The notes beneath the pieces are model-generated. The model had not been told where the DNA came from. It searched no databases and saw nothing but the letters and a program-made list of their open reading frames with translations. Position numbers and translations under genes: made by a program. Of a stretch of DNA of 64,000 nucleotides, positions 12,101 to 22,870 are shown in pieces. How positions within the stretch are numbered: position 1 is the first letter of the stretch; each line of letters opens with the position of its first letter. The stretch is from Cardiocondyla obscurior (lineage: Eukaryota > Arthropoda > Insecta > Hymenoptera > Formicidae). The stretch is from the NCBI RefSeq assembly GCF_019399895.1, contig NC_091864.1, forward strand, positions 12,874,001 through 12,938,000, written 5' to 3'.

Positions 12101-15100
12101 ACATACGTGTATACTTATGTATAAATATATGCATATATTTGTAGAATAAAATATAACAGACAAAAAAAAAGAACAGGAAACGAAACAAAAGACAGAAATG
12201 CATGGAAGGAGAGCACAATTAAATTTGATTTGGCAGGGTGGAGGTAGCGGTAGCGGCTCACAGAGGTATTCGTCATACGGTTCATCTACATCGGCGCCCT
12301 ACGACGATAATAAGGGATCGTCATCGTCCGCTGTATACGAGGACAAGAGACAGAGCGAACGCGCGTCATCGTACCACCGCTCCGAGGATCGTCACTCTGC
12401 ATCACGGAGTTATGCGCCACCACCACCTCCTCGGATTAGCGAAATGGCACCGCCACCGACTCAGAGATACAACTCGAGTCGAGGAAGAATATCGCATCAG
12501 AGCTCAAATTACAGAGGTCGGATTTCGACCCGCGGCACCGGCGGTAGAGGTGGTGCATTTCATCGCGTGAGCTCTCGATCGGACGTCCTCTTGGCTCGCA
12601 AGCGTACTCTGCACTCACTTGACTATCGTCGAAAGCTGATAGGCTCACGCTCGCGAGACTACATCCAGCGTGTCCGCGTGACTACCAAACTACGCAGGAG
12701 GTAATTTATTAATACAGTCACTTACCGAAACCAAAAAAAAAAAAAAAAATTGTACGCAAACCTTCGTAGCCTGAATATCCTTCTTCGAAGTCGGTTCATG
12801 CAAACCGACTCTCGGTCGATGACCTGAGTGTCGCAGGACAATGATTTAAGTGAATTTTAACGACGAAAACGAACGAATACACGTATGCGTGAATAAGTGC
12901 CTAGTAAGTAGATCACTTGATTGATAAAAAGTTGAAATGCGAACAACCTTGAAACAAATGTTCCACTGCCGAGAGAAAGAGAGAGAGCGTTTTGCAGGGT
13001 TCTAATAAAGAAGAAAATCAATGATGATACGTATAAACGCAATATACGTGTGTATGTGTGTATCATCTAAACGCAATCTAATAATTTCGATACGAGAGCT
13101 AAAATAATTGTACTTCATTCGTCACGAGATGTAATTCTCTTTAAAGTTCATAACGGTATGACTATACTATATTCATATAATTTTTGGCACGACCGAGAGT
13201 GTGGGAAGAAGTCAGAAGCGCGATGAAAAAAAAAAAAAAAATATATATATATATAAAATAAAAAGACAAATGAATAGACACTTTTAGCGTACACTACGAA
13301 ACGCATTTTATATTTTGGGACATAAAGCCGAGATATTAAACCGATTCGCGATATTTTCTACGTATCATATATAAGCAAGTTTTGCTCGATGATACAACGA
13401 AAGACAAAGAAGCACGAAAAAAATATAAAACTGGAATGCTGGAAAATAATATAAGTCAAAACAAAATTGCTGTGTCATTAGTAGCGGTACTACTAGGCTA
13501 CCCGGAAGTAAAAAGGAGTCGGGATCCGGAACCAGCTTGAAGGACAAGGATAGAGAGATGGCCAAAGCCATTAACGCAGAATTTTCCGATGATGATGAAG
13601 ATGATAATAAGAGTAATTGGGACGACGAAGAAAAGGTAATTTAAAAGTGGCGTTAAACAAGCTTACGAAGTGTAGCGTTCATGTAATTCAATAGATGATA
13701 CATATAATGTAAAACTTATTTTATAATTTTTAATTGCTGATTTTTAACTAAACAGTCTGATATCTGTCTCGTCAAATTCTTGCTAACGATAATTTCGTCG
13801 AAAGTTTTTATAAGTTTAACAGCATATTAAATATGTAATATATTTATATTTTTTTTAATATGATAATATTCTCTTACACAATTAAAAAAAAAAACTTTTG
13901 CTAATAATATTTGTTACGTATCAACATTATGTAGCCGCACGAACGCGATGAGGATGAGGATATCGAAGAGGAAGAGGAAAAAAAGAAAAAAGAGGACAAA
14001 CGTAAGAAGGAAAAACAAGAAAGAGAAAGGCAACACACTGAAGATGAGGAAGAAAAGGATGATGATATCAAAGAGGAGGATGATGATCGAAAGCGAGAAG
14101 TGAGTTATATCAACTCAATTTTTATCACTACTTAAATTAATGTTATTATTATCATCTTTCTATTTATGTTTATTAATTTTATTGACTGTAGGAGGATGAA
14201 GATGACGATGGTGATGAAGAACGTGACGATAATGAAAAAGCGGAACGTGACAGAAATGCAGATTCCGAAGAATTGCCAAGTAGACGAGACGGTAGAAAAT
14301 TCATAAAATTGAAGTGTCCGCATTGCGCTCATCACAGCGTCACATTCAAGGAATATTCGCTTCATTTATTTTCCGGCCGTCATAGTGCGGCGATGAAACG
14401 CATCGCTGCTCGACATAAGGTCACTCTTACACGTATGCGAGTTGTTCAACGGCAAGAGCAGAGACGCATCGAATCTCGTGATGCAGCACGTGGTACGCTA
14501 CCATCTCGCACTATGTTCTGTGCCATTTGCAAATTAAATTACCGTTCTTTAAAAGCTGCTCATCAATTGTCCGAATCTCATCGTCAAATGAAACGATTCC
14601 TCACGCCATTCTGTCGTGTTTGCCGTGTCCAATTCCGTTCACCAATGTTCTTTGAGACACACATGTGTTCCTTGGAGCACATCAAGGTAATGGTATATTT
14701 TAACAATTAGTTATTAGACTTTTTTATTTTGATATATATTAATGCAAATCTATCTTTTTTTTTTTCTGTCTACTAGAGAAAAAGTATATTGAGAGAAAGA
14801 ATGAATGCAAATGGAAGTGGTGAGGCAGAAGCGGACTCGAGCGCACCGGAAGAAGATGATAAAGAAGTGAATCTTGATAATTTTATGACTTTGGATTCTG
14901 TAGGTGATGTAGACGGTGCGTAACAAACGTGTAATAAAAATTCTAATTTATCTTTTTCATGGTCAAATTTAATATCCCGTGCATTTATCTCTAAATGTCT
15001 AATGTACCATCGTTGCTTGCAGAAGATGAAGAGTCTAGTGACAAGAAGAAAGAAAAGACTGAGGGTGAAAGTTCGAGTGAAGCGGAGAAAAAATCGAAAG

Positions 15101-15876
15101 GCAAGCAAATGATAAAAGTCGGTGCGGAATACATAAAACGTGTCGAAGTACAATATTGTGAGTTATGCAAAGTGTATCTACCACGGAGCGAGAATACAGA
15201 GCGGGCAGTCGCTCTACATTGTTCTACCCGTAGTCATCTTAAACGGTATGTTATATCGATATTTAATAGGATAAATCAATAGATAAGCTAATTGTTATTG
15301 TGACGTTTATAATACCGTGTACATATATTTTCCAGATACGTACGAGATAATGACGATAAGGCACTTCGACGTCAAGCAGAAAGGATACATCTGCAATCGT
15401 CATCAGCAACAAATGCGAATTCTACCAATTCTACCGTGACCAATAGCACATCGGACAACGCCAAGACTTCTCCTATTAATTCCGAGCCTCAAGTATCTGC
15501 TACATCAGCGTCTAATGTTGCTGATAACAATAGTGTTTGCGGCACAGAATACGTTAAAATTGAAGAAGAAAAATCTAATAGCATAGAATCTGAAAAGAAC
15601 GTGAAAGACAGTAAGAATAATCAAGGGGATGAAGATGACGACGATTACCGCGCTCATGGTAGCGATAAAACTATTTGGGATGACGTTGACAAGGATTTAA
15701 GCGACATTTTAAGAGAAAGCGAAGCGGGGGCGAAATCGAGCGATGATGAAGATTCGCGTTACGATCGTTTTCGCAATTCGGACAAGAAACTGGCCGGAAA
15801 AGAAAAGGAAAATGATAAAAACGAAATTCTCGAAGATAAAGGCGGTAATAATAAAATTAAAGATATTAAAAATTGA
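9187..15876 (+). CDS. Pep: Zinc finger protein on ecdysone puffs (Pep) homologue
   Basis: Nuclear RNA/hnRNP-associated protein, known in Drosophila from ecdysone-induced puffs. Eleven coding exons: 9187-9212, 9569-9771, 10060-10124, 10210-10287, 12237-12700, 13482-13635, 13935-14099, 14192-14686, 14777-14915, 15023-15245 and 15336-15876; 850 residues. The order is: an RGG/Gly/Ser-rich N-terminus (about residues 10-75), a Ser/Arg/Pro-rich part, a long Asp/Glu/Lys stretch (about 310-410), then four C2H2-type fingers. The fingers start at CPHCAHHSVTF (about 427), CAICKLNYRSL, CRVCRVQFRSP and CELCKVYLPRS (about 642). A Ser/Asn/acidic C-terminus includes DKTIWDDVDKDLSDIL. Four fingers match Pep. 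Exon 5 uses a donor (AGGAG|GTAATT) in which the intron's first bases supply an immediate in-frame TAA. The start ATG at 9187 follows a spliced 5' UTR. Confidence 0.88.
10288..12236 (+). other. Large Pep intron 4
   Basis: 1.95 kb between the donor at 10288 (GTATGT) and the acceptor ending at 12236 (TTGGCAG). AT-rich with a TA run near 11255 and CATATATATA runs near 11310. No coding exon or stable RNA gene was recognised. Repeated short words related to AGTCAGTTAG occur at about 11900-11960 (imperfect array). Confidence 0.6.
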
Positions 15877-17087
15877 GCTTAAAAAGACGGATATATCACC
15901 CAATTTATTTAATCTATTTTCAGATCGTTACCGTTTTTTCTGATAAATTTAATCTCTAACACTTGTTTTATCATAAATCAAATCAATGTATATTTTTGAA
16001 ATCATCTTTTGTTTAAAATTATTTTCAATTTTGCGTGTAACATACTTCACATACAAAATATTTATTCATTATTATATGTTCTATTTTGTCCACATTCTCT
16101 TTTTTTTCTTTCTTTGGATAATTTGTATTAATTAAAATATATTTTCACAATTTTATTATTTTATTCAACTTTTAATGTATAGGTATTATCATCCGTCATA
16201 TATTGTTTAGATAGCATCAGTAACATTGTCTAAACGTAATTATACATGTACACAAAACGTGAAGCAATTAAATATGCAATTTTCCGTTTTCAATTGTTAG
16301 TGTGGAGAAAAGTGTGTGCGCCCAATCAATGTGTGCGTCTTATGTAAGCACAATTTATCTATAGATTTTATTGATCGTAATAAATTCCACATTCTCTAGG
16401 ATCGTTATACAATTTTTTTTTTCGGCCAAACTTTGAATCGTGATTTTACGATTTAGATGTAAGAACCATTTCTTTACGACTGCAGTGAATGCAATTAACA
16501 ATGTAATTTCATTTTATTTTGCAAATAAACGAACGAAAAATTTTAGACTTGCGGTATTGTTAATTTTTAATTATGTAACTTTGGCAAAATACCTTTTTTT
16601 ATCACTATATAGATTCCGATTTTACTTTGAAGGTATTATTTTAATTCTGAAAGCATCGCGAATTGAAGACGAAGGGTGAAAACGGAAATGGTTGTGTCAG
16701 CAACTCTTTATATTGAAAGTTTTAAAACTCTCACCGATTACGTCTACGTGTTTGGTAAGCTAGCTCACGCATGCGTATGGGGATCAGTTCGATGACACGT
16801 CTTTCCGCTTCCCGATCATTCCTAAATCCTGATTCGTGATGGGATCAGTCAATAGTCGTCAAGCGGTCAAGCTTCGGGTTCGAGCGACCTGCGGTGGATT
16901 ATCGAGTTCACGGGACAACGTGCGAAAGTCTGAGAGGGACGTTGATGCAACGTAACCTCATCCTCTTTTGTGGTGAGTTCAGTTCTTAACGCACGAGGCG
17001 TCCAGCACTCCAGTTTCGTTTCTCCAGCATGGTTGCATTGAACTTGATCCTCGACTTGGTAAACGAGACCTAAACTACTCGATAACG
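15877..17087. other. Pep 3' UTR, intergenic spacer and Fdx2 promoter
   Basis: AT-rich up to about 16700 and then mixed composition approaching the ferredoxin start, consistent with a 3' UTR followed by a compact promoter/5' UTR. No reading frame here shows a domain I recognise. Confidence 0.5.
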
Positions 17088-19000
17088 ATGGTATTGACAC
17101 GGGGATTGCGGTCGCTGTTCGTCGCCGGAATAAATTACGCATGCAAGTACACGTCCAGCTCCGTGATGCACGTGAGAGCTGTGTCCACTATGCAACCGCT
17201 CTCCAAAAACAAGGAGTGAGTAGACAGAATTTGGAATGCTAATTGCTATTTTAAGTTAAACATTTTTTTTTAGGTGTCTTTGACAGAGTTTGGAGCATTT
17301 GGCGATAATATATCAAATATCTAGAAAATATTAATTCAACGAGCTCGCGACGCGTGGATATGTTACGCTATTTTATTCGACCGAATCGTTTGCTTATCGT
17401 TTACGTAATTAACTTTAGGAAATTAATTCTTTCAGCGCAGACAAAATTCATACAATATATAATTAGCTACGCGGGTTGATTAATAAAATATAATCAGCCA
17501 GGTGATTAACCGCAGATGCGAGCAATTCGAGCCTCAACGGTGGTGAGCACCTCGCGTAATTTCGGACCCGGCAATTTTCTCAGCCACTGGCTGTTCAGCA
17601 GTAGAGCTTCAAATTTTGCAATTTATTTTTCACGATTTAACAAGTTTAATCTTTTCTCAGCTAAGCAAAAAGTTGATTAACTGCTGCGTTCGTAAAAACA
17701 GTTGAGTAAGCGCTTTGAAATCAGTGATTTGTTATTGAGATTGGTTTCTTAGATTCAATGAAGAATTGAATGCAAAAAACCAATGGCCTTAAAGAGTCAC
17801 AAAGTGCTTACCAATATTCATTTCTATGCAAATTAACTTTGATCTCGTTCCAATTTATTTTTTATTATTTTTGTTGAGTACAATGTAGGATTAAAATCAA
17901 TCTACATTGGTAGAAATAAAGCCGTTTTTCTGTTCAACGCAATCATTGCTAATGAAATACTGTAGGTGCTACTTGGCAAGTTGATAGCTGATAATCAGAA
18001 TTTCGTCAAAGTTACCTTTTAGACACTTTCTATTTCATGTCGAAATAATTAGTAAAGTTAGTACTGTTAAATATTGTTAACAACTTTCTCACTTTGAAAA
18101 CTTTTTGAAAAAAAAATGCCTTGTGAAACCAGTTACCAAAAAAGTTATCTCTAAGAAAGATTAAAACAAAATTTTGATTAAATGGCAAATAAAATAAATA
18201 CTGTATTTTATTTAGGGTTACTATAACATTTGTCAAAGCCGATGGTGAGAGAATAAAAGCAAAGGGGCAGGTGGGAAATAGCATTTTAGATATTGTGGTG
18301 AATAACGATATCGACTTGAGTGGTTATGGTACGAACATTTTACATTTATACATTATTTTTATTTTTAATACTTACGAACAAGTTTAACGATGTTTTCCAT
18401 TTTTAACACAGGAGCTTGCGAAGGAACACTGACGTGCAGCACTTGCCATTTAATTTTTTCCAAGGATGTGTATGATGGTCTTCCGGACAAACCCACAGAT
18501 GAAGAGCTGGATATGCTGGAATTAGCACAAGAGCGAGGCGACACGTATGTTGAAAAAATTTATTTGAATTATCTTCTTTTTTTTTTTTCTTACTATTTAA
18601 ATATTTTATCTGCGAACCAAAGATCTATCCACGAGAGATACATTCGAATCTCACTTTATAATGTCTTTTCCATTTATTCATGAGTTAGCTTCCTGCATTT
18701 GTCCCTAAGGTGTTTTAAATAAAATTTGGTTTGAATAAAATTCTACTACAATAAAAAAAATCGTTTAACTTGTTATTCAATTCGATGATTTCAGTTTTAG
18801 TTTCTGTTCTAATTTTATTTTACTTCCTAAAATTTTTTTAATAACTTCTTTTATTACTTATGTATCGAATGTATCTTTTTATTTGTCACTGCATATTTAT
18901 TTGTAGTTCAAGATTGGGATGCCAGATAATAATGACAGAAAAATTAGACGGTATCGAGGTAATAGTGCCAACTGGCATTAATGATGCAAGACAAACGTGA
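17088..19000 (+). CDS. Fdx2: Mitochondrial [2Fe-2S] ferredoxin, adrenodoxin-like 2
   Basis: Electron carrier of the adrenodoxin family; the FDX2 type supplies electrons for mitochondrial iron-sulfur cluster assembly. Four exons: 17088-17215, 18216-18328, 18412-18544 and 18907-19000; 155 residues. The first ~40 residues (MVLTRGLRSLFVAGINYACK..) are basic and aromatic with few acidic residues, as in a mitochondrial presequence. The core starts at VTITFVKADGERIKAKGQVG. Three cluster cysteines lie in ACEGTLTCSTC (residues 83, 89 and 92) and the fourth in SRLGCQ (130). DEELDMLELA is the conserved acidic interaction helix. The C-terminus DGIEVIVPTGINDARQT is of the FDX2 kind rather than steroidogenic FDX1. 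The first intron is 1 kb and AT-rich with no recognised content. Confidence 0.93.
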
Positions 19001-19590
19001 TGATTCGATAAGGTCTTCAATTGATACTTAGATAATTAATTTTAGATCTGTTTTATAGTTAGTTCAATTCAAGTTTAAATTGTCTTCTTCTCTATAAATA
19101 CTGCAATAGAAATGAAATTTTTTCTGTACATAACAATTAAAAATTATATTCAGATTTAAATCTGTAAAGATCTATTTTATAATTAAAAAAAAATTGTATA
19201 TATTAAAAATATATAAACATACACAACAATATTTTTTATAAAAACTTTTAAATTCATATTTTAATGAAAAATATCGAAATATAAGCAATGAAACAAATAA
19301 AATTTTTGTTTGTATTCTCGAAATCGGTCAAATCCATTTCCAAAGATCAAAGTCTTATGAAAATTCACTTGTGAAATATTATAAAGTTTACGTTATGATT
19401 TTTACTTTTGTTATAAAGCGTACTTAATCTAATGATAAATGAGGTCGTATGATAACAATTTTGCAATTTTAGTTATTTTCATGGCTACGATAAAAATAAT
19501 ATTAAAGAATAAAAATAAAAACACATTTTTGAGATAAATCAATGAAACATTAATGAAAATATACTTAAATCAATTAGAAAAACCTGAAAC

Positions 19591-19633
19591 CTGCCGTCGC
19601 CGAAGCAAATGTCATATCTACTTTTCAGTGTAC
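19591..19633 (+). repeat. Diverged fragment of the foldback repeat found at 59.4 kb
   Basis: A 43-base stretch starting CTGCCGTCGCCGAAGCAAAT matches 59416-59458 with about seven differences, mostly C/T or A/G transitions, in the same orientation. This GC-rich patch stands out from its AT-rich surroundings, consistent with a remnant of a dispersed element. Confidence 0.55.
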
Positions 19634-21099
19634 ATTATGATTAAAATTGTTTTACACCCACAACTTCATTCGCAATACATATCCAGAATAATTTATTTTT
19701 TCTCTTTTTAATTAATAACATACCAAATACATCTACTGTTATTACGTAACTATCAGTACATAAAGCTAAAACACTTTTGTACTTTGTGCGTTATATATAT
19801 GAACCCAACAAATAACTTATTCACATGATTAAGTTATTACATGCTTCTTTACTTGCAAATGTATTATTACTACACTACTTACAAACGCGGTGATGTGTAT
19901 ACATGAACGTTATTATGTAATTTACATATATTCAATTTCGTACCCTGCCCATTTAAGTTACATTTCTAGAATATATCTCATATATATTCCTGTGCTATGT
20001 ACATATATGTTTAATCGAGTTGTCTCTTGGGCTACTTAAATATCCGAAGAGAGAAAGTTTATTAATATTCTCGTTTTAAATTTCTAATTCAGTTTATAAA
20101 GACACAAGAGAGTCGCGAATATTTATATACTTTTTAAATAAATTGATTATATAAAGTCAAATATAAAAATATTAAAAAATAAAGCTACAAATAAGGAATT
20201 TAAATATAATACAGTTAATAAAAGATTTTAATTAGTTTTTAGATTTAAGTGTTCGACAAACTGTTTGAAAGATCGTGGCTAAATTTGCAGAATATTAGTA
20301 GAAGCTCCATTTCTACTGATCACATATTTTCGTTGTTAAGTGTCAGTTTGAATATCGCTATTAAAAAAAAAAAATTAATAAAGATATCGGAATAACGAAT
20401 AAAGGAAAAAAATTTTTATGTATAAGATTTTAGCTTTGAATTTTTAGATCCTTTAAAAACTCTTGAATCATTTTTTTTAATATTATTTTTTCTTTTCATA
20501 TTTTTTGCAATGTCCATGTATAAATTTATTAAAAGTTGTATTTGTACGTCGTGATTATGTAAAGAAGTAATATACGCAGTAATTTTAGAGAATACGTAAC
20601 TGATAATGGAACTTTTACCGTATTAGTAATAACACAACGTGTTGTGTCATCCTTTTGAATTATCGAGGAGTGTCTTTATATAAGTCGTTACTACATGATT
20701 TGTATTATGACTCCATGCAACATACCATAAACGTAAATTTTCTATGCTTTCCTTTTTTCTCAATTGTACTGAAACTTTTGATTGCTCTGAATGACATGAT
20801 TGTTACATATTCATATACGTAAATCCCAATTTATTTTATAATAAAAGAAATAAGATGTTTTCTAAATTTATAAAAATTTGTTGCAAGCATTTTTTTAAAA
20901 TGTAGCTATGATATATTTTCTTTTCTTTGTTTAGGAAGATATATTATGATGATTAAATTACATGAAACAATGATTTGATGTTTAGGGTTTAATAAATGCA
21001 AAAAAAAAAAAAAAAAAATAACCGGAATTCTAGAATCTTAAGCTTTCACTCACACATGTGAAAATAATCTAGGACTAGAGATTCTGCAAGATAAGTACA

Positions 21100-21121
21100 A
21101 ATAATAATAATAATAATAATA
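21100..21121. repeat. (TAA)n microsatellite
   Basis: About seven consecutive ATA/TAA units in spacer DNA. Confidence 0.9.
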
Positions 21122-21660
21122 AGTGATAACATGGCAAGATTCACATACGTGCCAATTTCTCGTTTCGTCTCCGAGGCTTCGAAGGTACATACATATTGTT
21201 GCATATATGTATACTGTTGAAACTCAATTGTTTCAACAATCGTAGTTGACAATAAATTGGGGTTTGGCAAGCGTTACGCACAATTTCATGCAGTTTTGTC
21301 CATAAGTTACACTTGATATGAAAAAATTAACAAATATATTTTTAGATTAAAATTTCTACCAGAAAAAAAAAAAGGTCGGTATTTTATTCTTAATATCGAA
21401 AACTGCACGAATTTTGCTGATTGTTCAATATTCCAAGAGTCATGATAACGAGATATCGCTTACATACCAAAACGCAGCGCGTTCAATACAAGGAATTCTT
21501 TTTTTTTTGTTCGCGTTACGCAACAGGAACCTGTTACTGCTGGTTTCGATGATAATTGTAAATAAAGCATAAATCGGCAAGTTTTGGTCGGAGAATCGAG
21601 ATGATTTTCGCATCGCAACAATGTGGTGTTATTTTTTTCGGTGAATATTATGTACAAATG

Positions 21661-21679
21661 TATATATATATATATATAT
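21661..21679. repeat. (TA)n microsatellite
   Basis: Nine and a half TA units in spacer DNA. Confidence 0.9.
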
Positions 21680-21949
21680 CTATTTATATGCATACGCTCT
21701 CATGTACATATGCACTGGTAAAAAAAAATGAAGCAAATGAAACCTGCCTGGAAAAATTGTAATTGACGTTATACAAAAAAAAAATGTAACTCATCAAGGC
21801 CAACAAGAAGTAAACGCTATCGACCAGTCATTAAATCATGTTAGCTATAATACTAGCAGGATCAAGACAGTTCGGATTCTGGCTACGCGAGAACTATGTA
21901 TCTCAAGGAGAAAAACAAATAAAAACCTTATGATTCGAGTAATACTGGT

Positions 21950-22113
21950 TTAATGACCTGGGCCGTAAACATGGTCAGCGGCTTTGAGAGTGTAAATTCC
22001 AAGGACGTTCAATAATTGCCGGAATAGTGTGAAGGATAGGCAAACGAAGACGCTGGTGAAATTTTGCTCGGCAAATTCTAATTGGCCATTTGACATTCCG
22101 GAAATATTTCCTT
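21950..22113 (-). CDS. Possible terminal coding exon, function unknown
   Basis: On the minus strand a good acceptor (GATTAATTTCAG) is followed by a frame open for 53 codons to a TAA at 21950-21952. It reads GNISGMSNGQLEF.., then a hydrophobic stretch SVFVCLSFTLFRQLLNVLG and ends AADHVYGPGH. The patch is clearly less AT-rich than its flanks, as expected of coding sequence. The frame needs a phase-1 donor upstream. The last coding exon of the four-pass membrane gene (ending 22871) is not obviously joined to it, but exon 2 of that gene has a phase-1 donor. I do not recognise the protein. It could be an alternative end of that gene, an exon of an unseen gene, or chance. Confidence 0.35.
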
Positions 22114-22461
22114 CTGAAATTAATCATAAAATCGATTTTTAAAATGTGAAATTTTTATTAACAGCAATTTGAGATGTTAAAGTTTATTAGAAACGAAAGT
22201 TACGTTAAATGATATTGAGACAGAAAAAAGCGCACTGCCATGATCAATTATCTTTTTAATTAAGAAAATAATTTTTAAATATACGTGCAAATATTTATTA
22301 AAACTTTTTTTTTATTTAATCACTTGCAATTGGTCGTTCTAGAAGGTTTAAATTTTAAAAAGTACTTTTTGATTAATCGTTAATAATTTGTAAATATTAT
22401 ATAAATTGTATATATGTATATTTATATATGATAGGCCGCAGATTCGCGATATAATTCATCG

Positions 22462-22518
22462 CTATCGAACTGACGCGGATTTCCTGGTAGATGCCTTCTT
22501 ATCGGCCTTCGTCAATAT
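22462..22518 (-). CDS. Possible alternative C-terminal exon of the four-pass membrane gene
   Basis: A minus-strand acceptor (TAATATTTCTAG) opens a 19-codon frame ending in TAG at 22462-22464, encoding ILTKADKKASTRKSASVR. It begins in phase 0, exactly the phase left by the donor of membrane-gene exon 3 (CAGAAA|GTGAGT at 24357). Joining them would replace the 199-residue His/Gln/Ser-rich tail by a short basic tail. The region is GC-richer than its AT-rich neighbours. No cDNA evidence is available here. Confidence 0.4.
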   Translation of the reverse strand: MLTKADKKASTRKSASVR

Positions 22519-22870
22519 CTAGAAATATTACATATCAAAATAAAACATAATCGCTAAGTAATAAAACGTTGCAATAATGACGATAACGTTACAATAATTA
22601 ATAACATATCGATAACGTTTTGCGACATGTCGCAATAATAAAACGTGAGATAAGCAGCGACAGCCTTAACAATTTTTTGGTCCCTTCTTTTTCGACAATA
22701 TTGAGAAGAATTTCTTTTTTAAACAATTTCAAGATCTATTTTTACATAAATATCAATCTAAGACGATCTCTTAGACTGTCTCTGTCGTTGGTCAAAAAGT
22801 ACGTCTCTAAGTAGACTCTTGGACCCTGAAATCCCGCTTTTTTCGTTTTTTATGTCATTTCCTTAGGTTC

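Larger units (their letters stand above)
19001..21949. other. AT-rich intergenic spacer
   Basis: About 3 kb of AT-rich DNA with homopolymer runs and short simple repeats. It includes the 3' UTR of the ferredoxin and one 43-base match to the foldback repeat at 59.4 kb. No coding exon or structured RNA recognised. Confidence 0.6.

Noticed and set aside
16870..16890. T-loop-like GGTTCGAGC
   Set aside because: No matching acceptor stem, D-loop or anticodon arm around it; no tRNA elsewhere either.
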